A stretch of DNA of 64,000 nt, from NCBI RefSeq assembly GCF_008973665.1, contig NZ_WACP01000001.1, positions 372,001 through 436,000 of the forward strand, written 5' to 3'. Below, piece after piece: positions 1 to 8,617 of the stretch; positions within the stretch are counted from its first letter, which is position 1; each line of letters begins with the position of its first letter. The notes beneath the pieces are model-generated. The model was not told where the DNA came from. It searched no databases and saw nothing but the letters and a program-made list of their open reading frames with translations. This DNA comes from Paenibacillus tengchongensis (lineage in GTDB: Bacteria > Bacillota > Bacilli > Paenibacillales > Paenibacillaceae). The position numbers and the translations under genes were made by a program.

Positions 1-238
1 CTTCAGGCGCAGCGGTTCCGGCAGCGGTTACCGCCGGGCTGGCTGTGGGGGCCGGTGTGCCGGAAGCCGGCGCAGCGTCTGTTGCCGCGGGGCTGACGGA
101 GGCTGCAGCCGTCGGCTGCCCTGCCGATTCCCCCGCCGTTGCAGAGGTGCCCGGGCCGTCTTCCTGTCCCGCTCCGCAGCCGGCAAGGAGCAGCAGGCCT
201 GCTGCCAGTGCCAAATGTACTGCCAATCGGTTTCGCAT
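1..238 (-). CDS. Lipoprotein, N-terminal part only (cut by window edge)
   Basis: The first 79 codons of a minus-strand gene are visible and stay open to the window edge. The ATG at 238 follows an AGGAGGGG ribosome binding site at about 244-251. The protein opens with a short positively charged stretch, a hydrophobic segment and a lipobox ending LAGC with the lipidated cysteine at residue 21. A linker very rich in Ala, Pro, Thr, Ser and Gly follows, as in many Gram-positive lipoproteins that hold a folded domain away from the membrane. The folded domain lies outside the window, so the function cannot be told. It is divergent from the regulator gene that starts near 428. Confidence 0.8.
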   Translation of the reverse strand, partial: MRNRLAVHLALAAGLLLLAGCGAGQEDGPGTSATAGESAGQPTAAASVSPAATDAAPASGTPAPTASPAVTAAGTAAPE

Positions 239-427
239 TTGTACCCCTCCTCAATCTGGTTCCATAATCTTCTGACGACTCCCAGCTGGAAAAAGTTTCA
301 GCCGGTACGAATTAAGGCCGCTATCCCTACTGACACTGGCTTTGTTTCCAACTTTCATCCTACCTGCAAATGAAATATACTTTGTTCATATGCACAATCT
401 GCAACCTCAGAAGGAGTGTGTTCCCCT

Positions 428-1456
428 TTGTTTCAGCTATCCGAGAAGCAGGCTCAGGACATCGTCGATAAAATGATGATGGACATCCCCTATAATATCA
501 ACATTATGAACGGTCAAGGCATTATCGTCGGCAGCGGCACCAAAGAACGTGTCGGCACCGTGCACCAGGGCGCGGTCAAGGCGCTGGCCACCGGCACCAT
601 GGTCGAAGTGTGGGAAGACGGCAAGTATGAGCGGAAAGGCACCAATGAGCCGATCGTCATCGGCGATACCCGGGTCGGTGTCATCGGCATCACCGGCAAT
701 CCCGATGAGGTGCGCCCGTTCTGCAATATTGTGCGGACCACGGTCGCACTGCTGATTGAACAGAAGAACGCCCTGGAGGATCTCGCCAATGCGGCGAGCC
801 GCAAGAAGGCTTTTTTCGAGCAGCTGCTGTCCCATCAAGGAGCCTATACGCACAAGCAGAAGAAAGAGGCCGCAGCCTATCAGATCGACCTGCACCTGAG
901 GACAACCGTGCTGTACATCAAGCATTGGCACCCGGAGGAAGAGGAGGCCAAACTGGCGCTGCGGCATCCGTCTTTTCAGCCGGAGAAGGGCACATGGCTG
1001 ATCCTGGTGCAGAACCAGCCGGACGGCAGCAAGCTGACCGGCCAGATTCTCCGCAGCGGGCCGAATGTACGGGTCTCCGCGGGCAACGAGGAGGCGGTCA
1101 TCTCGGCAAGCTATACCCAGGCTAAGGCGGCAATGGGTATTCTGGAAGCGCTGAAGCCTGCTGCCCAATCCATCCGTTACGGGGAAGCCGAGTTTCTGGT
1201 GCGGCTGAGCCAGGCCCGGCTGACCGATGAACCGAACAGCGCAGCCCGGCTGGAGGATACCTTCGACCTCCTGGAGACGCTGCAAAGCTTCATTAACCAT
1301 AACTGCAGCGTCTCCCATACGGCGGATGCCCTCAATATTCACCGCAATACGCTGCAGTACCGCTTGAAGCGGATCGAGACGGTCACCGGCAAGGACCCGC
1401 GCAATATTCTGCAGCTGTTCGAGCTGACGTATGAACTGCTGGCGATGAACAGATAG
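428..1456 (+). CDS. CdaR-family sugar-diacid type transcriptional regulator
   Basis: This 342-residue protein matches the CdaR family, cytoplasmic activators of glycerate, glucarate and galactarate use. Residues 1 to about 130 resemble the putative sugar-diacid recognition domain (IVDKMM, YNINIM, GSGTKERVG). A divergent middle part follows, and the C-terminus carries a PucR-type helix-turn-helix (TADALNIHRNTLQYRLKRIE) at roughly 295-325. I place the start at TTG 428 because AAGGAG at 411-416 lies 11 bases upstream. The longer reading from GTG 416 overlaps that site. The gene converges on glycerate kinase and a GntP permease, so it probably senses glycerate or a sugar acid and activates them; this is inferred from the family and position. 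Confidence 0.85.
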   Translation: MFQLSEKQAQDIVDKMMMDIPYNINIMNGQGIIVGSGTKERVGTVHQGAVKALATGTMVEVWEDGKYERKGTNEPIVIGDTRVGVIGITGNPDEVRPFCNIVRTTVALLIEQKNALEDLANAASRKKAFFEQLLSHQGAYTHKQKKEAAAYQIDLHLRTTVLYIKHWHPEEEEAKLALRHPSFQPEKGTWLILVQNQPDGSKLTGQILRSGPNVRVSAGNEEAVISASYTQAKAAMGILEALKPAAQSIRYGEAEFLVRLSQARLTDEPNSAARLEDTFDLLETLQSFINHNCSVSHTADALNIHRNTLQYRLKRIETVTGKDPRNILQLFELTYELLAMNR

Positions 1457-1479
1457 GCGATGGTTCTCAGGTTCAACTT

Positions 1480-1660
1480 GAATAGTTGGAAAATCGCCAC
1501 CTAATTTCAAATATATAGGGCTTGCAGGAGATTTAGTTCGATAACCGCCACTTAATATGGCCGATAGTCGATAGTTACTCCAATATCGCCAATGTTAAGA
1601 TGCGATAATCCAATTAGATGTGTTTAATCGGTAAAAACGGCTAAATTAGTGTGCCAAAAT
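1480..1660. repeat. Degenerate intergenic repeat region (related to 48785-48990)
   Basis: The gene-free stretch 1457-1796 holds AT-rich DNA with recurring short words such as CGCCACCTAA, CGCCACTTAA and ATTTAGTTCGATAA (1531-1544). The last is found in inverted orientation at 48917-48930 in another gene-free region, next to several CGCCAACTAA words. No open frame with a ribosome binding site is present. It looks like one member of a dispersed intergenic repeat family; function unknown. Confidence 0.5.
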
Positions 1661-1724
1661 CAACCTATATAAAGTTTCAACCTGCTCCCCCGGGCTTCAA
1701 TCTTTATGTTAGGCACTTAGCACA

Positions 1725-1772
1725 AAGGGGCGTTCCCGGCAGCCATGAATACGGCCTCCGGGAACGCCCCTT
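1725..1772 (-). terminator. Hairpin terminator of the glycerate operon
   Basis: Perfect 15-bp arms at 1725-1739 and 1758-1772 form a strong hairpin just downstream of the glycerate kinase stop. The T tract on the minus strand is short (TTTG). Confidence 0.65.
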
Positions 1773-1796
1773 CTCACTAATTCTACTTGCAGGTCT

Positions 1797-2939
1797 TTAC
1801 TCGCTCAGCTTCAGCACTCTGGCGATATTCTCCAGCGTCCGCTCCACGTTGGCCGGTCCTTCGGCCAGCAGCTTGTCGAGCGCCGCTGCGCCGGGAACGA
1901 TGCCGAATACCGCATCAATGCCCTCGGCATACAGTGTATCGATGCCTTCGCCGATATATCCGGCTACCGCGATGACGCGCTTGCCGCTGGCTTTGGCGGT
2001 GCGGGCGACGCCGAACGGCGTCTTGCCGAACTTGGTCTGGAAGTCGATGCCGCCCTCACCGGTGAATACCAGGTCAGCGTCCGTCATTTTCTGCTGCAAG
2101 CCAGTATATTCAATGACGATCTCGATGCCCTTGCGCAGCTCGGCTTGTGTGAAGATCATCAGGCCCGCTCCCAGTCCGCCGGCCGCTCCGGCGCCCGGCA
2201 GATCACGGACATCCTTACCGAGCTGCTGCTTGACTACTTCCGCATAATGAGCGAGATTGGCGTCAAGCTGCTTCACCAGCTCCGGGGTCGCGCCTTTTTG
2301 GGGGCCGAACACATGCGAGGCACCGGTCTCGCCGCACAGCGGATTGGTCACATCGCAGGCCACAATAAGCTGCGTTTCGCCGAGACGCTGGTCCAGCGCG
2401 GAGATATCGACCGTTGCCAGCTGGTCCAGACTGCCGCCGCCGCGGGGCAGCGCCTCTCCGGCTGCATCCAGGAAGCGGACACCCAGCGCTTCGGCCATGC
2501 CGGTGCCGCCGTCGTTGGTTGCGCTGCCGCCGATGCCGATGATGATCTTGCGGATGCCCTGGTCGAGGGCTGCCCGGATCAACTCGCCAGTGCCATAGGT
2601 GGTCGTGATCAGCGGATTGCGGTCCGCCTTGTCCACCAGCTGGATCCCGCTGGCGGAAGCCATTTCAATAGCGGCGGTCACCCCGTCGCCGAGAATGCCG
2701 TAGCTGGCCGTTACAGGGATGCCGAGCGGCCCGGTCACTTGTTGCTCCACCAGCCGTCCGCCTGAAGCGTCAACCAGCGACTGCACGGTGCCTTCGCCGC
2801 CGTCCGCCATCGGCACATGAATATACTGCGCTTCCGGATACACCTTGCGCAGCCCTTGCTCCATCGCCACGCACACTTCCTTCGCCGTCATGCTCTCCTT
2901 GAAAGAATCCGGTGCCAATACAAATGTCTTGTTGTGCAT
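1797..2939 (-). CDS. glxK: Glycerate kinase (GarK/GlxK type I)
   Basis: The 380-residue protein is a type I glycerate kinase, which phosphorylates D-glycerate with ATP (2-phosphoglycerate is the usual product in this family) and feeds lower glycolysis. Family signatures are seen in order: LAPDSFKESMTA at the N-terminus, MADGGEGTVQ, the IIGIGGSATNDGGTGM nucleotide loop, ACDVTNPLCG, and GAGAAGGLGAGL followed by FTGEGGIDFQTKFGKTP. Length is normal for the family. I chose ATG 2939 because GGGGTGAG lies at proper distance; a GTG nine bases upstream overlaps that site. It lies 33 bases after the GntP permease and is almost certainly co-transcribed with it, so imported glycerate would be phosphorylated at once. 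Confidence 0.93.
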   Translation of the reverse strand: MHNKTFVLAPDSFKESMTAKEVCVAMEQGLRKVYPEAQYIHVPMADGGEGTVQSLVDASGGRLVEQQVTGPLGIPVTASYGILGDGVTAAIEMASASGIQLVDKADRNPLITTTYGTGELIRAALDQGIRKIIIGIGGSATNDGGTGMAEALGVRFLDAAGEALPRGGGSLDQLATVDISALDQRLGETQLIVACDVTNPLCGETGASHVFGPQKGATPELVKQLDANLAHYAEVVKQQLGKDVRDLPGAGAAGGLGAGLMIFTQAELRKGIEIVIEYTGLQQKMTDADLVFTGEGGIDFQTKFGKTPFGVARTAKASGKRVIAVAGYIGEGIDTLYAEGIDAVFGIVPGAAALDKLLAEGPANVERTLENIARVLKLSE

Positions 2940-2972
2940 CTCTCTCACCCCATGTGATTTATAGATAACGAA

Positions 2973-4268
2973 TTAGAACAGGAACCCGTATACAAGCGTG
3001 GCGACAATCGCCATCGTTCCGCCGACAATCGCTTCGTAAGGAATCAGGCCCATACGTTGCTTGATCGTCATCTTCATGCTGTCCGCCGTAACGTGGAAGT
3101 AGTTGCCCTGCGGCAGAGAGTCGATAACCGTTGCCCCGGTGTGCACCATGACAGCTGCGGCCAGCGGTGCGGTACCCATATCCAGAATGGCTTGTCCGAA
3201 GGAGCCTGTCGCCAGAATAACACCCGTTGAAGTTGAAGCTGTCGCTGCGGCCATCAGAATCCCGGAGATCGGCGCAAGGAACGTTCCGGAAATGCCGGAA
3301 GCTTCAATCAGATTAACGACCTGTACAGACAAGTCCGACGCCGAGATCAGACCGGCAATGCCGCCGGCACCGATCAGGATCAGGACGGTGGCCGTCATTT
3401 TGGTCAGACCGGAAGAGGTATATTGCAGAATCTTGTTGCCTTGCCCCATGGCCAGCATTCCGATAATACCTGCGAGCGGCAGAATGTAAAGCGCATCCAC
3501 TTTGAAGTTGGCCAGAGCGTCGATGCCGGACAGCGAGCCGATCGGGTTGATCATCAACAGCACCACCGCAACGAGCGGAGCGACAATGGCTTTCCCCAGC
3601 GGAGGGTACTTGGACATGTCGGCGTCACCGTTCACGGCTTCATCATCAGCGACCATAACCCCTTTTTTCTTCAGCAGCGAAGCTACAATTACCGTTACAA
3701 TCAGTCCGAATACCGCCGGCACCAGACCTGCCAGCATGACATGGCTCAGATCGAGATCAAAGCCGCGTGCCGCAGCAATCGTATTGGGATTCGGTGAGAT
3801 AATATTCCCCGCCTTCCCCCCGCCGGAGAGCGCCAGCAGCAGGGCCAGCTTGGAGATGCCCATTTTGTTGCCGACCGACAATGCGATCGGAGCAACGATC
3901 AGCACGGCTACCGGGATAAATACGCCCACCGCCGTAATGATCATCGTCGCCAGCGCCAGAGCCAGAATGGCTTTGCCGCCGCCGAATTTGCGGACGATCG
4001 CCTGGGCGATCGTCTCCGCCGCCCCCGATTCCATCATGACCCCGGCCAGCACACCGGCTGCCAGAACGCGCAGCACCGTGCCCATCACGCTCTGGGTACC
4101 GCTTACAAGAACACTGACGGTCTCCTCCAGATTGGCGCCGCCGATCAATGCCCCGACAATCGCCCCAAGAAACAGTGCATATACCGGATTCAGTTTTCTC
4201 AGTATAAGAATAATGGCTAAAGCCAGACCCGCCAATGCTCCATACCAGCCAATTGTTAGTCCTTCCAT
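2973..4268 (-). CDS. GntP-family gluconate/glycerate:H+ symporter
   Basis: This 431-residue membrane protein belongs to the GntP family of proton-coupled sugar-acid permeases. It is almost entirely hydrophobic with about a dozen spans. It shows family-like segments such as LALSGGGKAGNIISPNPNT and, near the C-terminus, MVHTGATVIDSLPQGNYFH. The ATG at 4268 follows GGGGGTC. Being first in an operon with glycerate kinase, its most likely substrate is glycerate, although gluconate or a related sugar acid cannot be excluded from sequence. A possible promoter and operator overlap lie about 40 bases upstream. Confidence 0.9.
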   Translation of the reverse strand: MEGLTIGWYGALAGLALAIILILRKLNPVYALFLGAIVGALIGGANLEETVSVLVSGTQSVMGTVLRVLAAGVLAGVMMESGAAETIAQAIVRKFGGGKAILALALATMIITAVGVFIPVAVLIVAPIALSVGNKMGISKLALLLALSGGGKAGNIISPNPNTIAAARGFDLDLSHVMLAGLVPAVFGLIVTVIVASLLKKKGVMVADDEAVNGDADMSKYPPLGKAIVAPLVAVVLLMINPIGSLSGIDALANFKVDALYILPLAGIIGMLAMGQGNKILQYTSSGLTKMTATVLILIGAGGIAGLISASDLSVQVVNLIEASGISGTFLAPISGILMAAATASTSTGVILATGSFGQAILDMGTAPLAAAVMVHTGATVIDSLPQGNYFHVTADSMKMTIKQRMGLIPYEAIVGGTMAIVATLVYGFLF

Positions 4269-4306
4269 GTTGTTGACCCCCTATAGCACTTGTTGAATAC
4301 GGTTTC

Positions 4307-4321
4307 ATTGTAACGCTTCCA
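4307..4321 (-). promoter_or_regulatory. Possible promoter/operator of the gntP-glycerate kinase operon
   Basis: On the minus strand a TACAAT -10-like hexamer (4307-4312) overlaps TGGAAGCGTTACA (4309-4321), an imperfect palindrome resembling a catabolite-response (cre) or LacI-type operator but one base short of the cre consensus. No good -35 is evident. The remaining part of the gap 4269-4605 contains only this element and the terminator at 4484-4528. Confidence 0.3.
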
Positions 4322-4483
4322 GCGGCCAAAAAATATTGATGAACGGACGAAATGCGTTGTGCAGTTGAACAACGGTATTTCCAGAAACTTGCTTAGTTTC
4401 TACCGCAGTAGCGTTGCCTGGATCACGGGAAAAGATGCACGCCCCCCCCTGCCCAACACTGCAGCAGCTCCTGTATCCACCGC

Positions 4484-4528
4484 AAAAAGCGGCTGCACCG
4501 CCCAACAATGTGGACGTATGCAGCCGCT
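4484..4528 (-). terminator. Rho-independent terminator of the GNAT gene
   Basis: On the minus strand, arms AGCGGCTGCA (4519-4528) and TGCAGCCGCT (4488-4497) flank a 21-base loop and are followed by TTTTT. It lies downstream of the acetyltransferase that ends at 4606. Confidence 0.7.
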
Positions 4529-4605
4529 TGCACGATTATTATTCACCTGTAATCCGGCCGGTTATTTATGAGATCGACCGCATGATCACAGCCGGCCTCG
4601 GCCGG

Positions 4606-5523
4606 TTAGTTAAGCCTGGTGTAGAACCGCAATTCTTCCTGGCCGGCAGCCTGAAATCCCAGCGAACGATATAAGGCATCTGCCGGCCCATTGTCCGATT
4701 GCATATCCAGCTGCGCCTTCACCAGACCATGTTCCTTCAGATACCGCATGGCCTGGACCAGCAGCCTGCGTGCGATACCGCGCCGCCGCCACGGCTCCCG
4801 CACAAAGATATCCTCAATAATTCCGCTGTCGTCCTCGCGCCATACCATCACGCTGCCGGCAACCTCCCCGGCTTCCCGCACTACGATAGCCGTAAACAAG
4901 GCATGCCCGCGGTATTCCTCCAGGCGTTCCATTCCGAGCGCCGATTCCGGCCAGACCTCGGACTCCAGTTCAAGATAAGCCCGCCGGTCGCTTTCCGTCT
5001 CCAGATTCCAGTAGACCGGTTCGAGCTCCAGCGTAGCTTCCGCTTCGGGGAGCGCCTGTGTCAAATCCCGCTCCAGCGTTTGCAGCTTATATAGCGGCAG
5101 GTAGCCCCGGCGATCCGTGAAATATCCGTTATTTTGCTGCTCGCCGGCATAGTTGCCGACACAAAGAATGCTGCGGTATTCCGCCGGAAGCTCCGCCGCC
5201 AGCTCCATAGCACGTCCATGCAGCCGTTCATACAAGGCATCCAGCAATTCCGTATCACCTTCCCGGCCGGGATATGTTTTGAGGTTAAGAAACAGTTTAT
5301 GTCTCCCCTCCGGCGAGCGGCCGGGCGGCATGACGTTGAATACCCCGACCTGGCCCTTGCCCACCATCTGCTCACCCTCAAATGCACACCACACATTGCC
5401 CCAGTTGCTCTCGTCGCCTACCCACCAGAACTGCACATCGCCGCTGGCCTTCACCGCTTCATACAATCCGCCCAGTGCCGGCAAATCCTCCTGGCGGTAA
5501 TTCCGGATGATCATTTCGCTCAA
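4606..5523 (-). CDS. GNAT-family N-acetyltransferase (probably tandem GNAT)
   Basis: The protein of about 305 residues ends in a clear GNAT domain: VAGSVMVWREDDSGIIEDIFV, then the acetyl-CoA loop REPWRRRGIARRLL near residue 240, then ALYRSLGFQ close to the C-terminus. The N-terminal half also begins like a GNAT (MIIRNYRQEDLPALGGLYEA), so the gene probably encodes two GNAT folds of which only the second has a clear acetyl-CoA motif. The substrate cannot be told. The start is TTG 5523, five bases after AGGA, or the in-frame ATG at 5514. The gene stands alone with its own terminator. Confidence 0.8.
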   Translation of the reverse strand: MSEMIIRNYRQEDLPALGGLYEAVKASGDVQFWWVGDESNWGNVWCAFEGEQMVGKGQVGVFNVMPPGRSPEGRHKLFLNLKTYPGREGDTELLDALYERLHGRAMELAAELPAEYRSILCVGNYAGEQQNNGYFTDRRGYLPLYKLQTLERDLTQALPEAEATLELEPVYWNLETESDRRAYLELESEVWPESALGMERLEEYRGHALFTAIVVREAGEVAGSVMVWREDDSGIIEDIFVREPWRRRGIARRLLVQAMRYLKEHGLVKAQLDMQSDNGPADALYRSLGFQAAGQEELRFYTRLN

Positions 5524-5649
5524 ATCGATCCTGCCACCTTTACGCCTATTTGCTCAAATTGTAACATGGCCTGTCCGGTATGTGCTGTAGCCAGCTCAGT
5601 TATAGTTATTTTGTACCCGGCATCTTAGCTGGGTTCAGGTGCGGAGAAC

Positions 5650-5994
5650 TCACAGGCTATACCTAAATATGATCTGACCGGAAAAGAGCAGTAAGAGGAG
5701 GCAAATGATCATCGACGCCAAATGTAGAACCAGCTGTTTATTCTTAGCGGAAAGATAACCCCCAGATATTGGGGCATGATTGCTCAGCATAAACGATAAT
5801 ACCGCCACTCCCGTCCCAAGCACCGCCAGATAAAGCAAACTGTGTTTACCGCCGTAGTTGTCAATACTTCCGCTCAAGCCAATATGCACAGGTATCCGCG
5901 CAGGAATCCTCTGCCAGAATATAGACAAGAGCACAAAGTGGGCCAGCGAGGCCATGCTACATACAAACAGTGAGAACTTACGAAGGCTGTTCAT
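5650..5994 (-). CDS. DUF1648-like small membrane protein
   Basis: This 114-residue membrane protein has a hydrophobic N-terminal span, then RIPVHIGLSGSIDNYGGK, which matches the DUF1648 signature (a proline-rich P-x-H-x-x-x-x-G-x-x-D stretch seen in SdpI-like immunity proteins and other small membrane proteins). Two further hydrophobic segments lie around residues 52-70 and 88-110. The ATG at 5994 follows GGGAGG seven bases upstream. SdpI itself protects against a toxin, but this short single-domain form has no assigned role. No toxin gene is next to it. Confidence 0.7.
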   Translation of the reverse strand: MNSLRKFSLFVCSMASLAHFVLLSIFWQRIPARIPVHIGLSGSIDNYGGKHSLLYLAVLGTGVAVLSFMLSNHAPISGGYLSAKNKQLVLHLASMIICLLLLLFSGQIIFRYSL

Positions 5995-6138
5995 TGTGTA
6001 TACCTCCCGGACATATGAAATTGACAGATATGTATTGTCTTCACGCTATCACCTATTCCATGAATTATCTATATCTGGAAAATGACTGATTCATGCCGAC
6101 TCGACTGCAAGGATTGAGGCGGTTTCGGCAATGCGGCG

Positions 6139-6174
6139 TAAAAAAAGGCCCGCGCCGGGTATGCCGGCGCGGGC
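6139..6174 (-). terminator. Rho-independent terminator of tex
   Basis: An 11-bp perfect GC stem (6148-6158 with 6164-6174, five-base loop) is followed on the minus strand by seven T residues, 50 bases after the tex stop codon. Confidence 0.9.
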
Positions 6175-6222
6175 TTTCATCTGAGCCCGGCCGGATTCGC
6201 TCCGGCGCAGGCTCGCACAGCT

Positions 6223-8451
6223 CTATTTCACGCTCCCCGCTTCGCTGCGCGGCGGAACCATGGTCAGGCTGACGCGGCCTTTCTTTAGGTCGACGCCCAG
6301 CACCCATACAGTGACGTTGTCGCCTACGGACACTACGTCCATCGGATGCTTCACAAAGCTGCCCGAGAGCTGGGAGATGTGCACCAGCCCGTCGTTCTTG
6401 ATGCCGATGTCGACGAAGGCGCCGAAATCAATCACGTTGCGGACCGTTCCCGCAAGCTCCATGCCGGGAACAAGGTCCTCGATCTTCAGCACATCGGTGC
6501 GGAAGATCGGTGGCGGCAGCTCCTCGCGCGGATCGCGTCCGGGACGCTGCAGGCTCTCCAGGATGTCGCGCAGCGTCGGCACGCCGACATCCAGCTTCAC
6601 GGCCAGCGCCTCCGCCTGCTGGGCGGCAAGCTGCTCCGCTACCGCCTTGTCGCCCAGCCGGTCTACATCCAGCCCCAGCTCGCGGAACAGGCGGTCGACC
6701 ACCGGATACGATTCCGGGTGAATCGGCGTGCGGTCCAGCGTGTTCTCCCCGCCGGGAATCCGCAGGAAGCCGATGCACTGCTCGTAGGATTTCGCGCCCA
6801 GGCGCGGCACCTTCTGCAGCTGCTTGCGGCTGGTGAACTTCCCGTTCTCCTCCCGGAACTTCACAATGTTCTTGGCGATGGTCGCATTCACGCCCGCCAC
6901 ATAGGAGAGCAGCGACGGCGACGCCGTGTTCACGTCTACGCCGACATGGTTGACGGCCGATTCCACCACGGCCTTCAGGCTCTCCTCCAGATGTTTCTGC
7001 GATACATCATGCTGGTACTGCCCGACGCCGATCGCCTTCGGGTCGATCTTGACCAGCTCCGCGAGCGGGTCCTGCACGCGGCGGGCAATCGACGCGGCGC
7101 TGCGCTCCGCCACGTCGAGATCCGGGAATTCCTCCTGCGCGAGCTTGGAGGCTGAATACACACTAGCGCCCGCCTCATTGACAATGAGGTACGCCAGATC
7201 CGGGTCGCCGATCTCGGCGATGACCTCGGCGGTGAACTGCTCCGTCTCCCGCGAGCCGGTGCCGTTACCGATCACGATCAGCTGGATGCCGTATTTGGCA
7301 ATCAGCTCCTTGAACTTCGCCGCCGCCTCGCGCTTCTTGTTGTTCGGCGGCGTCGGATAGGTGACCGCCACCTCCAGCAGCTTGCCGGTGTCGTCCACAA
7401 CGGCCAGCTTGCAGCCGGTACGGTACGCCGGGTCGACGCCGAGCACCGTTCTCCCCTTGACCGGCGGCTGCAGCAGCAGGCTGCGCAGATTGCCGGAGAA
7501 GATCGAGATGGCCTGCGTTTCGCCTTTCTCCGTCATCTCGCCGCGCACCTCGCGCTCCACGGACGGCGCAATCAGCCGTTTGTACGCATCCTCGATCACC
7601 GAATCCAGCAGCTCCTTCACCGGAGACGGTCCTTTGATGACCTTGCGGGCCATAAAAGCATGGATTTTATCAGGAGTTACCTCGATGCTGACCTTCAGCA
7701 CGTTCTCCCGTTCGCCGCGGTTGATCGCCAGAATGCGGTGCGGCGGCATCTTGTGCACCGGCTCTCGGTAGCTGTAGTAGTTCTCGTAGACACTCTCCTG
7801 CTCCGCATCCTTGGCCTCCGAGACCAGTACCCCTTGGCTTGCCGTATATTGGCGCACCCAGGAACGGATGGCCGGATCATCGGCGATATTCTCGGCAATA
7901 ATATCAAGCGCCCCCTGAAGCGCCTGCTCCGCCGTCTCCACACCCTTGTCCGCATCGGTATATTTAGCCGCTTCTCCAAGCGGCGCACCCTGGCGGCGCT
8001 GCTCCATGATCCAGCCGGCGAGCGGCTCCAGCCCTCTTTCCTTGGCGACACTGGCCCGTGTCTTGCGTTTCTGACGGAAAGGACGGTAGAGATCCTCGAC
8101 CTCCTGCAGCTTGACCGCCTTCAGGATGCTGTCCTTCAGCTCGTCGGTCAGCTTGCCCTGCTCTTCAATGCTGCGGAGCACATCCTTCTTCCGCTCTCCG
8201 AGATTGCGCAGATAAGCCAGACGCTCTTCAATATCGCGCAGCGCATTCTCGTCGAGCTCCCCCGTCATTTCCTTGCGGTATCTGGCGATAAAAGGAATGG
8301 TGTTGCCTTCATCCAGCAGGCCGACGGTCGTCCGCACCTGCTTCTGGCCGATGCCCAGTTCCTTGGCGATGGCCTGGATAATCGTTTCCTGCTCCTGCCG
8401 GGCAGCCGCCTCATCCGGCGACGCTGCGGGGCTTGTATTCTCTGCAGCCAA
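6223..8451 (-). CDS. tex: Tex-family transcription accessory / S1 RNA-binding protein
   Basis: The 742-residue protein has the full Tex layout: an N-terminal helical domain, a YqgF/RNase H-like domain beginning near GRTVLGVDPAYRTGCKLAVVD (about residue 330), a helix-hairpin-helix region (NTASPSLLSYVAGVNATIA, then LQKVPRLGAKSYEQ), and a C-terminal S1 domain (MELAGTVRNVIDFGAFVDIG). Tex is a cytoplasmic nucleic-acid-binding protein tied to transcription and, in some species, stress tolerance or toxin expression. I chose TTG 8451 because AGAGGG lies six bases before it; an ATG 42 bases upstream has no visible ribosome binding site. It is a single gene with its own terminator. Confidence 0.93.
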   Translation of the reverse strand: MAAENTSPAASPDEAAARQEQETIIQAIAKELGIGQKQVRTTVGLLDEGNTIPFIARYRKEMTGELDENALRDIEERLAYLRNLGERKKDVLRSIEEQGKLTDELKDSILKAVKLQEVEDLYRPFRQKRKTRASVAKERGLEPLAGWIMEQRRQGAPLGEAAKYTDADKGVETAEQALQGALDIIAENIADDPAIRSWVRQYTASQGVLVSEAKDAEQESVYENYYSYREPVHKMPPHRILAINRGERENVLKVSIEVTPDKIHAFMARKVIKGPSPVKELLDSVIEDAYKRLIAPSVEREVRGEMTEKGETQAISIFSGNLRSLLLQPPVKGRTVLGVDPAYRTGCKLAVVDDTGKLLEVAVTYPTPPNNKKREAAAKFKELIAKYGIQLIVIGNGTGSRETEQFTAEVIAEIGDPDLAYLIVNEAGASVYSASKLAQEEFPDLDVAERSAASIARRVQDPLAELVKIDPKAIGVGQYQHDVSQKHLEESLKAVVESAVNHVGVDVNTASPSLLSYVAGVNATIAKNIVKFREENGKFTSRKQLQKVPRLGAKSYEQCIGFLRIPGGENTLDRTPIHPESYPVVDRLFRELGLDVDRLGDKAVAEQLAAQQAEALAVKLDVGVPTLRDILESLQRPGRDPREELPPPIFRTDVLKIEDLVPGMELAGTVRNVIDFGAFVDIGIKNDGLVHISQLSGSFVKHPMDVVSVGDNVTVWVLGVDLKKGRVSLTMVPPRSEAGSVK

Positions 8452-8617
8452 TAGTATCCCTCTTTCTGTATACGCATCTTTGCAATAGTCCATATCTCAA
8501 ATACTATCACAGATCGCCGCCGTGCCAAAATCCCCGCAAGACCCCCGCACGGTTAGCCCGGACATCCACCCTTAATAATTCATAACGAAATCCGTGCCGC
8601 TTGCCCTGTTCCCCTAT

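Noticed and set aside
437..1510. Long minus-strand frame opposite the CdaR gene
   Set aside because: No ribosome binding site, no recognisable protein features, and it is the antisense shadow of a well-supported gene.
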